From Chrysaora quinquecirrha (Eukaryota; Cnidaria; Scyphozoa; Semaeostomeae; Pelagiidae), in NCBI GenBank assembly GCA_014526335.1, contig JACTAT010000281.1, forward strand, positions 62,001 through 126,000: a stretch of DNA of 64,000 nt, read 5' to 3'. Under the pieces are notes generated by a model. That model had not been told where the DNA came from. It worked only from the letters and a program-made list of their open reading frames with translations, and searched no databases. Numbering within the stretch: position 1 is the first letter of the stretch; every line of letters starts with the position of its first letter. A program made the translations under genes and the position numbers. This document shows positions 54,943 to 64,000 of the stretch, piece after piece.

Positions 54943-55285
54943 AAAATAGTAAAATCGTGCAATCAAAATTTAAAATTGCGTAACAACATTACAAAGTCGT
55001 TGAATCAAATGTATAGTCGTGCAAAAAAATTGTAAAGTTATGCAGCCAAAATGTAAAATCGTGCAACGACATTGCAAAGTCGTGCAATCAAATGTAAAGT
55101 TGTGCAACCAAAGATAGCGTTGTGCCATTAACACGTAAAATCGCGCAACAAATTGCAAAGTCGTGCAACCAAAATGTAAAATCACGCAGCAAAATTACAA
55201 AGTCGTGCAACCAAAACGAAAAGTAGTGCAACAAAAATGCTATGTCATGCAGTAAAAACAAAGAATCGTGCAGAAAAATATCACA
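54943..55285. repeat. Degenerate minisatellite, GTCGTGCAACCAAAATGTAA type
   Basis: About a dozen units of roughly 22-28 bp, each with a GTGCAA core (CGTGCAA, TGTGCAA, CATGCAG variants), alternate between AAAATC- and AAAGTC- prefixes. Spacing and sequence vary too much for a CRISPR array. Non-coding. Confidence 0.8.
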
Positions 55286-55439
55286 AATTTCGGTCCAAAA
55301 GTCCTGTTTTTGGCCGATTTGGTGGGCCGAAACAATGGTTGAATTTCACAATTCAATACATAAACCTTTGCTATCGTCTTTTCGACTTCTTTTCATGTAG
55401 CTATTGGTCTCTAGTAAATTTAAGTTTCCCTTCAGCTAT

Positions 55440-55600
55440 GGCTTTTTAACTGTTTCTTTAAATGTTCGTAAAATACTAAATACCGCACTGTAAAACTTCA
55501 ATACCGCAACACCGCAAGGATTTTCCGTCAATACCGAAATACCGCGCATATTTTACCCCCGATACCGCAGTACCGCAAACACCGCCAAAAACTTTAGGCC
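55440..55600. repeat. AATACCGCA-rich repeat
   Basis: Several spaced copies of AATACCGCA, ACACCGC and CGATACCGCAGTACCGC. The same words occur at 52100-52175, beside the hAT-type insertion, so this is a dispersed family. Confidence 0.55.
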
Positions 55601-55954
55601 TTGTTGTTGTTGTAAGATGAGATGTAAAAGTGCGCATGCTTGATTTAGCGAAAGAAAACTGATCCGGTAAAGTGTAAACGGAAAGGCAAAGAGAACATGT
55701 TTTCATACTGGGAACACTTTTTGTAGCGAATCAAAAGTGATCCGATACAGTGTAAACGGGGCCTCGCATTTTCACGAGAAAAACATAGTGTCAATTTTTC
55801 AATTACGAATATCTTGTTTGAAAACCCTTCGTCTATGAAATAATGACAAATTTCCACGGCGCTAAACCAACATTCGTTGCTAATTGATGTTTTGCTAATA
55901 ATGCCCTCTAATTGCAACATTTACTGCGACTTCAAATGTTACTTCATAGTATTT

Positions 55955-56025
55955 GTGGTTTATCTTTTGTTACGCTTTGGCAAGAAATAGCGTCTATATG
56001 CCTACCTATTTTTATGCTTGAAGAA
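55955..56025 (-). repeat. Element family P1, short fragment
   Basis: Reverse complement of the conserved block GACGCTTTTTC...GCCAAA...GTAACAAAAGATAA...CACAAATA found at 17485-17530 and 57798-57845. Confidence 0.55.
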
Positions 56026-56159
56026 TGAACACATTACAGAGGCATTATTGATTTCAGCATTACCCCCATTGCATGCAAATTTTCAACTTTTCCCCATACA
56101 AATCACTTCAAAAATCGAAATTTCATAAAAAACATGTTATGGGGGAAATTTTGTGGTGA

Positions 56160-57335
56160 TTAGTACGAATTTTTGTAACAGAAGATAGGAATTTCTATTC
56201 CTAATGTGAAAAATCAGACAATGCAGCAGGAATTTCATCAAGATTAATTGCATTGCAAATGCAAAAGATCGAAAAAATCGGGAGAGAGTGATGCCAAGAA
56301 CCTATTTCCTGTCGAAATTGGCATCAATTTGAACAACAAAGCCATTAGGAATTCTTTATCCAGAATGCGATAAGCAATAGAGATGATTCATTGAGTGAAC
56401 AAGCAATAAAGCTGGGAACCCCTTGAATGAGTAGGAATCAACGGAACCCAACGGAACCATGATGAAACGAAGTGGAAATAACTTAAAATCGGAGGGAACA
56501 AATGGGAAAGAAGTAAGAATCGATTGGAATGCAGTAAGTGGAAATCAGAGATGACAAAGGGGACCAAAGAGGGAATCACTGGAAAAGATAAAGAAACAAC
56601 TAAGAAAGGAAAATTGCCACAAACAAGTGAGAGCAAGTTGAAAAAAAGGAGATAAATTGTAGTGAAATTACACTTCGTAATTTTAGGCCTTTCCTTCACT
56701 CTCAGGCTATTTTCTTTTCAATCCATTCATTCTCAAAGTTTTCTTCCGCTCAACGTCGCATCTCATTTCATCCACGTCATTCGCAACACTTCCATTCAAC
56801 ACAACAGGTCATTCCCATTTTTTTGTTTTTCTCAGCTTATTCATCACTTTCCGACATCAATTTTTCTCCTTATTTAAAATGTAACACCGCAACCTGATTT
56901 ACTTTTACGTTGGTAAAAATTATATTCCGTTTCCTTGTTCAGCCTTTAAATATCTTGTATTTAGAATTTTTATTTAGTTCAGAAGATAGTTCAGTAGATA
57001 GTTCAGTAGATTGTTAATACGAAACGCTCGTCTCTTTCTCTTGTCTTTCTCTGGCTCCGTGTTCCCTGCACGTTAAATCAAGCATCCATCGACAAAAGAC
57101 AGTTCCTCTGGAGTTCCACAGCAGTTTATTAGTAAAGCAGTAACACACGCATTTGTTTTACTAATAAATGACGATCGCGAGGAAGAGCAAGAACAAAACC
57201 TGAAACAGCTAGGATCACAGGGAACAAGTAGAAACAAAGTTGCGACTTTTGTACACCATCCCTTGCAAGCTGCAAGCTAATAGGCTGATCTAGGCTGTTC
57301 CCATTCTTCAAAAATGGCTAATGGGTACCTAATAT
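56160..57335 (+). repeat. Dispersed repeats R1/R3, interrupted by an LTR-like insertion
   Basis: 56170-56210 is R1 (TTGTAACAGAAGATAGGAAT). 56400-56650 is R3, resembling 1985-2115. R3 then resumes at 57170-57335 (AATGGCTAATGGGTACC), resembling 2150-2300. The 506 bp between are absent from the copy at 1978-2330. Confidence 0.65.
56658..57163 (+). mobile_element. Solo-LTR-like insertion L1
   Basis: The 506-bp segment begins TGTAGTGAAATTACAC, is flanked by the 6-bp direct repeat ATAAAT (56652-56657 and 57164-57169), and interrupts an R3 repeat. It shares start and end blocks with 42002-42380. It is non-coding, with AT-rich then CT-rich parts (TCGTCTCTTTCTCTTGTC) as in an LTR. The right end reads TTTTACTA rather than the usual CA, so the class is uncertain. 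Confidence 0.55.
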
Positions 57336-57715
57336 ATTTCTTCCGGTTCGCGAAAACTCCCGGCAATATATTTTCATTCTTCAAACATGAAAATGGGTAG
57401 TTATTAGACAGATTATGACGTCATCAATTGCAGTAATGTTTGTCGTTACATGATAATAGTCCTACGAAAACACAAAATAATTTCAAAGCTTCAAATTCCA
57501 GATTCTGTTGAACATACACTTAGCAGATGCAATGTTTCTGACCAGAACATGTCAAATGTATTCATTCTACGTAAATGCTGTTTGCTGCGTTGACCTTTAA
57601 TCATATTTGCTATTAAAATTCTATTTCACAACCTCGAGTGAAGAAGTTTGCATTTAGCTATCCTTTTTCTCTAGCAAAGTGGCTGCAGTTTGTCCTGAAA
57701 AAGTCCGTTGTGTAT
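57336..57715. other. Unassigned stretch
   Basis: No feature recognised. Confidence 0.35.
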
Positions 57716-57739
57716 TTTTAAATTGGTAAGAGAGTGCCT

Positions 57740-58264
57740 TTTCATGTCCGAAGGACATAATGAAGGGGTGTTTGTGGAACGCATGTATGGATTTATGTAT
57801 AGACGCTTTTTCTTGCCAAATTGTAACAATAGAGAAGCCACAAATACGAGGAAGTAAACTTTGAAGTCGCCGTAATTGGTCATCATGAAAACCGATTCTT
57901 TAGACAATGAGCAGCAATAACGAAGTTCGCAAACAAGTAGGTGATTCATCGTGGTCGAGTATTTGGCAGAAGTTCTCATTTGGATAATCAGATTTTCTCG
58001 CCTATCAGAAAATTATCGAAGCCATTTGCATAATATTTAGTGAGACGTGACTCAGTTGTTGTCGGGAAGAGTCTCGAATTTCCATTTGCATAATTAGATA
58101 TTTTAGTAAGGAATCACAATGTTTTCGGCTGGTTGTCCATCCAAATAATGTAATATTCGTATCAGGAAAGTGAGTGCAACGCAAGGGCTAATTCTAAGTT
58201 TGGTTAGGGAGTCTGGCTACATGGGAAAAACAATTTTTTGTTGCTATTTTCATAATGGTTATGA

Positions 58265-58295
<31 letters not shown>

Positions 58296-58463
58296 CAACG
58301 ATGATGATGCTGGTGAAGATCATGTTAATGATAGTATTGAGAATGAAATATTGACGATTGCTGTGCAGATGAAGATGATGATGAAGATGCTATGATGATG
58401 ATGATAACGATAACGGCATGATAATGATTATAGTCCTTCGGACATAGCGATAGCGTTGCTATG
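57740..58463 (+). mobile_element. Element family P1, short copy between 24-bp direct repeats
   Basis: Starts with the palindrome TGTCCGAAGGACA (57745-57757) and shares the 5' block of 17391-17530. It contains a GAT microsatellite (58258-58300, and further interrupted runs) and ends GTCCTTCGGACATAGCGATA, GCGTTGCTATG. The two sides carry a 24-bp direct repeat beginning TTTTAAATTGGTAAGAGAGT (57716-57739 and 58464-58487). Confidence 0.7.
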
Positions 58464-58619
58464 TTTTAAATTGGTAAGAGAGTGCCTACTTACTCGAGTC
58501 GTCACTTCCGGTTGACATTTCATTTAGTTATTTCGCTTTGTAGTTTTGTTATATTTAACTTGTAGCCTCAATTTTGTAGTTCGTAATTTAATTAAATTTA
58601 TTTTAATTAATGCAAGATT

Positions 58620-58940
58620 ATGGGAGTACAGAAATGGTTTGGTCTGTGCACCACATGTAATGCCTGTGGAGTACAGCGGTGGATGTGCGGTACGATGTTG
58701 GATATTCAGTAGGGTGGGGAGATACCATGATTCCCGTGGGGAGGCATCTTGCATTACGGTGGCGGGTATTCAGTACGGTGGGGTTACATCATGATTGCCG
58801 TGGTTCGATGTTTCGTACGGTGGGAGGATACTATGATTACTCTGAGTGGATACCATGATTGCTGTGGGGAGGCATCTCGGAGTACGGTGGCTGATGTTCA
58901 GTACGGTTGGGGTAAAATTTGATATAATCATCGTAAATCA
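58620..58940 (+). repeat. CAGTACGGTGG-type tandem repeat
   Basis: About four imperfect units of CAGTACGGTGG plus GGATACCATGATTGC and GTGGGGAGGCATC. Related to 36420-36700 in opposite orientation. Confidence 0.7.
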
Positions 58941-59399
58941 GAGATGGGGGCTAAATATTTCTGTTTCGGCAACAATCGTCGAGCGTTTCTCGATTTTCAA
59001 GCGTTCATCTTAACTTCTCAAAACTTATTGGGATACAAATGAGATACAAATACTTCGTTTCTTTTATTTTCGTTGATTCCGATACTCAAACTTTCATGTT
59101 TTATTTTTTACTTCCAAAGTTCTAATCGAATTTTAAAAATTTCTTTTCTATAGTTTATACCTTAAGTGTTTCTTATAATACACGCATTTCATGGAAAAAA
59201 ATAATTTAATTTTTCTCCTCCTCCAATAATGTTCGTGAAGTTGAAGACTGACTTGATCTGTTGCAAGCAAATGCCACATGGCTTTATGCAAGGGATAATG
59301 GGATATAGTGTGACAGATCCCGTCATCAAACTAGCCAATCAGAAATCCTAATGTCTCGTATATAACTCCATGTAAACCTATTGTATAACGGTAAATTAT
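58941..59399. other. Unassigned AT-rich stretch
   Basis: No feature recognised. Confidence 0.35.
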
Positions 59400-59660
59400 A
59401 TCCGAGCCCTTAAAGCATGAAAAACTATTGACAAGGGAAGATCATACATCAGACATCATCAAAAAAAGACAGGAAAAATCTGGTGTTGCAGAGCACTTCT
59501 GTAGCACAGAACATACAGTTAACGACTTACAGATTACGCCCATCCTACAGCTACATAACGAACGAGAGAGTGTACGCTGTGCCAAAGAACTGTACTTTAT
59601 CAACTTAGCGAACACTCTTCCATCTAACGGACTGAACAGGACTACTGACCGTTGACATTC
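59400..59660 (+). pseudogene. Penelope-like GIY-YIG endonuclease, C-terminal fragment
   Basis: The frame 59428-59655 contains SGVAEHFCSTEHTVNDLQ, RESVRCAKELYFINL and a final LPSNGLN. This is the usual C-terminal pattern of Penelope-like endonucleases (HF, H, DL, E, YxI, P-x-GLN). The GIY-YIG core and RT are absent. It belongs to a different lineage from the element at 23088-30947. Confidence 0.7.
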
Positions 59661-60985
59661 ATCCATTTATCATTCGTAAGATCCATATCACATCTTCTAT
59701 TATTCTTAACATTACTTATTCTTATCAGTTCACTTATTATAAATTTTCTCAGCATCGTTATTATTATTATTTTTCATAATTGATATTATTTTCGCCCTTT
59801 TATCATCCATATCATTATGATTATTCTTGTTGCAGTTATTGTTTTTGCTGCTGCTGTCGTTGTTCCTGTGGTATTCTTTGTGGGCATTATTTTGTCCATG
59901 TTGTTCTATTTTATTACATTTCTTTGTATTTCTTTGCCTATCGCACCCTCACATTGTCACAACCAACAATCACCAGTTCACTATTCGTCATTACCACATT
60001 CATATGTCCTCCATTTTCAACAGTCTTTCTCTCATAGCACGGCCCTTATCTCTAGCTCTACCCCATTACCCTTTTGCCTAACTCTCTGCATAGCTACTGT
60101 GCTCTCAACCATCCATTACATCTAGTCTTTCTTACGTTCCACACTCCACATTTTGCGCCTGCCTTTCCACAATAAATTCGGTTTCCAAAAATTTGGCCGA
60201 AGAACGTCCCACAGAAGTAAAACAAACACGTGGATATAATTTTCACAAACTTATATCCGATAAACTCAACTGTTAAGTGTAAGTTAACTAAACTGATGAA
60301 ATGAGCGAGCTTAAGTACACAAATAAAGCGTCTAGCCGAATCGGCAAAGAAGTAAAACAAAGCATTGTTACAAATATAGAAAAGAATAAGCTAAACATGA
60401 TAATAACTAAAGGTGCCTAATCAACTGACTAACGAGGAGACAGCGACACATGAGCCATGCTAATAAGGCGCGCAAGATGCCCTATGACCATCGCAAAGAA
60501 ACTACATGGCGCAAAAAAGGCAAATAAAACCATGGGAAAAACAGAAATGAAAATACGCGAACGCGAACGCTGCAAACTAACAAAGCACTGAAAACTAAAA
60601 ACGAACCACATGACAATACCATTAAAACATATCACATTGCATCTCTCTCAGCCCTTACCACATACACTCTGTGTACTAGCTTCATACCACCCTGCAACAT
60701 TACATCTTTTCTACTTATCACACTCTACATCCTGTGCTTACCTTTTCCTTTCATTGTCACACATCACACCGCATCTTTCTTACTTCGTACAATCTGTACC
60801 TCACATCATCCAATCACATCACATCACCACCTGCCAATTTTTCACATAATTACACCCTTTCATCCAATCACATCACATTCTGCCAAATTGAAATCACCAT
60901 CCATCACTTGTACATAACTAAAGGTTGTGAAATTTAAAAATTTTAATTTAGCTCTGAAGAGGCACTGAATGTTAGGGCAAAATAT
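59661..60985. repeat. Low-complexity tail region, pyrimidine-rich, possibly Penelope 3' sequence
   Basis: 59660-60125 and 60640-60900 are T/C- or CA-rich with scattered TTATTATT and CATCACATCA words. 60130-60600 is A-rich and lacks open frames. GCTCTGAAGAGGCACTGAAT near 60952 resembles a weak Penelope tail word. The overlapping frames in all three phases at 59780-60125 reflect lack of purine-containing stops, not genes. Confidence 0.4.
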
Positions 60986-62594
60986 AAGTCAATTTAGGGA
61001 TATTTAACTGTTAATTAACTGTCTCATCAGCCGTTTTGTGTTGTTCCTCACAATTTATCCTTTTATCGACTTACGTCGACAAAAAGCATCTCAGATCCGG
61101 CGGACAGCCTGTTGCCAGTCTTCTTCTTCGAAATAAATAATATCATATTTCCCGGCACAGTACTCGAAAGGATACGGCCAATCATCACTACAATTTTTCG
61201 GATTTGAAGGTCAAAATGTTCTAAACATGTTCTTAATTTTCTTGCTTTTTAGAAAGGTTTTGTTTTTCAAATTAGGTGATAATTGCTACGAAAAGGAAAG
61301 CGCATGTAAAAATGTCACATATAGTCACAATGATTCATAGTTTAACTGTTTTCTAGAGATGAGAACAGGACAGCGCCATTTAAGAAAGTAAATATTAATT
61401 TGTTTCTAGCTTCACAAAGCCTTGTAATATTCCTAGCATGTTCTTAACTTTTCGGCCTTTGAAGCCTTATGTTCTTATATACTTTGTTCTTCTTAAAAAA
61501 AACGTGTACATCTTCTCCTTTCTACTAATAATCTGTATCCATTCATTCCTTGTCGGTGGTTCTCATCCCGATGGGGCAGATGGAGAAACAGGCTGAGAAT
61601 AACTAAAGAGAAGGAAGTGGAATGTAAATTAATAGAAGAAAAGCAATTGCAGAAGACACTCTTTCAAGGCGAGAGGAGAAGAACATCCAACATTGTAAAT
61701 ACAGATAACATGACTAGCAACGGAAAGATTGTGAACACATAATTGCCTTGCTTTAGATTCTCATTCGAATCACAGATGTCACAGCTTTACAGCTTTAGTC
61801 CTCTTCGTAGACAAAATACCAGGTGTAGATATTGGATTGATTACACAGAAAGTCAAGACAAGTTATCTTCAAAAAATCGAGGTAATAGGGAAACAAGGGG
61901 GAAATGAGTCGCATTTGTGCAACGTAGGGTACACCTCAATTTGACCCAATTATAGATCACTTCGGTAAAATTGAAAGTTTTCGATATCGCAAAAAAATCG
62001 TATAAAGCACACCAAAATTATTCTAGGTGCAAAGTTTTATTACCTCAGCGCTTGTATTTTTGATTTAACGAGCGGTCAAAGTTTACGATTTCATAAGGGC
62101 TTTGACCGAAGGAGGTAAAAAGTTTCGCCAAGTTCACTTTTGCCATCAAAACCTTTATGAAATCGGGAACTTTCAATGCTCATAAGATAAACCTAAACTA
62201 AATTTTGGATGCTTCATAAGATTTTCACATTGAAAACTCGATATCTTCTCTTCCGCAAAAGAGCTAGTAAAAAACTCTAAGCTAAAAATGTTAAAAAATA
62301 ATTAATTAATTCACAATTTATTAATAATCAAAACTAAGCACCATCGAATTCAAATATAATTATACTCTAAATAGCAAATATGGAATTTTTAAAAATATTT
62401 AGAGATGACGCCTGCTTAGAATCAGGTGGGAGGCTGTTCCCTGCTTTTGCTCCTCTGTAAGAAAAACATTTTTGCCTGTTTGCTGACCTGTTTTGGGCAG
62501 TCGTAGATCCGAGCTAGTATTTCTAAGAGTGTAGGGGTAGCATTCTGAGTTGCGCATAAAAACAGATCGTAGGTACGATGGGATCAGATCATTG
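60986..62594. other. Unassigned stretch
   Basis: No gene recognised. A GGTCAAAG/CTTTGACC hairpin at 62073-62106 is the only structured sequence noticed. Confidence 0.35.
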
Positions 62595-63112
62595 AGAGCC
62601 TGTTTACATGGAGGCGGCCAGCCCGGTTAGCCGAGCTAGCTCGGTTAGGCGAGATCCTTTTTCAGAGCGTTTACACGGATAAATTTCCCAGCCCGGTTAG
62701 CCGAGCTAGCCTTGCTTGTCAACACTTTCCCTTCTTTCCTGTCAAAATTTCACCTCGCCTGACCGGGCTGGCCTGCTCTCCATATAAACGAAAAGTGAAC
62801 AGTGCAAGGCGCCGGAAGCAATGCAGGGCGGCGGGGGCAGAAGCGACAATTCTGGGGCAGAACAATAGGAAAATAAAAGAATTTGGCAATTTTTCCAAGG
62901 GCAGGCGGGCAGCTGCTCCCGCTGCTCCCGTGCTTCCAGCACCCCTGGTGAGATCCACGTCCTTTGATCACGGATCCCGCATCACCGGGCTGGGTGATTG
63001 CTCGTGTAAACGCAAGATTCACAAACAAAATAATTTATTGTTCTGTCAGATCTCGCTTGGCCGAGCCAGCTCGCCTAACCGGGCTGGCCCGCCTCCATGT
63101 AAACATGCCCTA
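62595..63112. mobile_element. 518-bp GC-rich TIR element
   Basis: The ends TGTTTACATGGAGGCGG and CCGCCTCCATGTAAACA are inverted copies. Both continue into CCAGCCCGGTTAG/CGAGC-type repeats that recur just inside each end (62690-62710 and 62755-62775). It resembles the GTTTACATGGAGG-ended MITEs that are abundant in corals (family memory). It is GC-rich against its surroundings and has no coding content; the open frames on both strands are compositional. Confidence 0.75.
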
Positions 63113-63179
63113 AGAGACGTGTAAACCATTGTTTTAGTTTAAAAACTGATTAATTCTTCAATGGTCAGCCAGCTAAGTT

Positions 63180-63830
63180 CTTTGACAATCAGTAAGCCTG
63201 GGCATCGTAGCTGCTATTTGTTATGATCCCAGCTGCGCGATTTTGAAGTTTTTGCAAATGATTAAACTCAGTTAAACCACAGCCGCCCCAAACAGCGCAG
63301 CATCAGCAAAAGTGAGGCCTCAAAAGGGCTTTGAGGGAATCTTGTGGTATGATAGACTTAGCGTATTTCATAAAGCGCTTGAGACTGTTGCGAAAACTGA
63401 ACGTACATGTTTCTTCCTGTCAAGAGAGCTGCAAATCTGCAAACCAAGATATTTTGCTTTCTGAACAACTTCAACGTCAGTATCGCGAATTTTAAATCCC
63501 AAATCATCATTTTGACAATCGAGAACAGGCAGCTTCTGTTTAGCAGACAAAAGCATGGCATGAGTTTTCGCAGCATTCAGTGTAAGTTTATTACTTTGAA
63601 GCCAGAGATAGAGATTTGTGAGATAATTGATAACTGCCTCCGGTTGCTGAGTCATATCGGATGACTGGTAGCAGAGACTAGTATCATCAGCACACAAGGA
63701 AAGACTTGAATCTTGGAGCGCTTGTGGGAAATCTTTGATGTAAATCAGAAAAGTAGGGGACCTAGACAAGAGCCCTGAGAGACCCCAGTTTCTAGCTCCC
63801 AATTCCTGAAACTTCGCCATTGACCCTCCA
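63180..63830 (-). mobile_element. LINE reverse transcriptase fragment, third family
   Basis: The minus-strand frame 63368-63820 contains LIYIKDFPQALQDSSLSL, the catalytic ADDTS, NLYLWLQSNKLTLNAAKTH and VQKAKYLGLQICSSLD. Downstream frames add KYAKSIIPQDSLKAL and GLTEFNHLQKLQNRAAGIIT. These are the palm-to-thumb and C-terminal region of a jockey/CR1-type LINE. The upstream half is replaced by repeat R1 at 63838. Confidence 0.85.
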
Positions 63831-63837
63831 AAACTGT

Positions 63838-64000
63838 CCCGGGGGGGGGGGGTTACTTCAATATGTAGACATACTGGACGTGCCGCTCGTATGGATGGGT
63901 TTTTTCGACCGAAATTCTCTACACATGGGTCTGATATTCAGCTCGATTCTGGTTGATGGGTTGGTATTTTAGGATTTTCTTACCAATAGGTCCCATTATG
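63838..64000 (+). repeat. Dispersed repeat R1, copy at window end
   Basis: A G run (63841-63851) followed by TACTTCAATATGTAGACATA; nearly identical to 32486-32650 and continuing past the window edge. Confidence 0.85.

Noticed and set aside
54943..55285. CRISPR-like periodic array
   Set aside because: Units and spacers are both degenerate and AT-rich, the period varies, and the genome is animal; it is a minisatellite.
59780..60125. Three overlapping frames of 77-102 codons with hydrophobic peptides
   Set aside because: Pyrimidine-rich low-complexity DNA lacks stops in all three phases; no conserved motif.
62719..63124. Frames on both strands rich in Ala, Pro and Arg
   Set aside because: Products of the GC-rich TIR element; overlapping antisense frames with no family.

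Overview
The window is nuclear DNA from an invertebrate animal, most likely a cnidarian such as a coral or sea anemone (inference). Two host genes are split by many GT-AG introns in AT-rich DNA. The repeats are typical of anthozoan genomes: Penelope-like retroelements, THAP/P-type transposons, CR1/L2-type LINEs, BEL/Pao remnants and many short TIR elements. There are no prokaryotic operons, rRNA genes or CRISPR arrays.

Host genes. (1) 4482-16109, + strand: thirteen exons of a kinesin-3 motor of the KIF13A/KIF13B type. They cover most of the motor domain, the neck and the start of the FHA domain. The 5' exons lie before the part seen here, and the coding sequence stops mid-FHA before a 500-N assembly gap (19246-19745). 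(2) 40834-46734, - strand: the last three exons of an ELOVL very-long-chain fatty acid elongase with the HVYHH box and a C-terminal di-lysine ER signal. (3) A 278-codon orphan reading frame at 53803-54639 (- strand) may be a third host exon.

Layout. 1-2.6 kb is degraded LINE and dispersed repeats. 2.6-4.7 kb is duplicated in inverted orientation just beyond the gap (19.7-21.0 kb), including a kinesin microexon, so this part of the scaffold may be misassembled. 21.7-32.3 kb is one nested insertion. A 10.6-kb element has ~0.55-0.62-kb terminal inverted repeats carrying a GGAATC satellite and a 12-bp target duplication. It holds a 7.9-kb unit with its own 13-bp target duplication, whose hammerhead-like Penelope ends enclose a Penelope reverse transcriptase, an inverted GIY-YIG endonuclease and a THAP/P-type transposase. 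That transposase is itself split by a 1.46-kb MITE with a 9-bp target duplication. 33.3-40.3 kb is decayed LINE, integrase-type and BEL/Pao sequence. 40.8-46.7 kb is the elongase, with a second copy of the same MITE in an intron. 46.7-64 kb is mostly dispersed repeats: a hAT-type MITE, an LTR-like insertion, microsatellite-bearing elements, a minisatellite, a Penelope endonuclease fragment and a LINE fragment.

The most unusual object is the nested insertion at 21.7-32.3 kb. A paralogous uninterrupted copy of its target site is present at about 1064-1075, which supports its boundaries directly.
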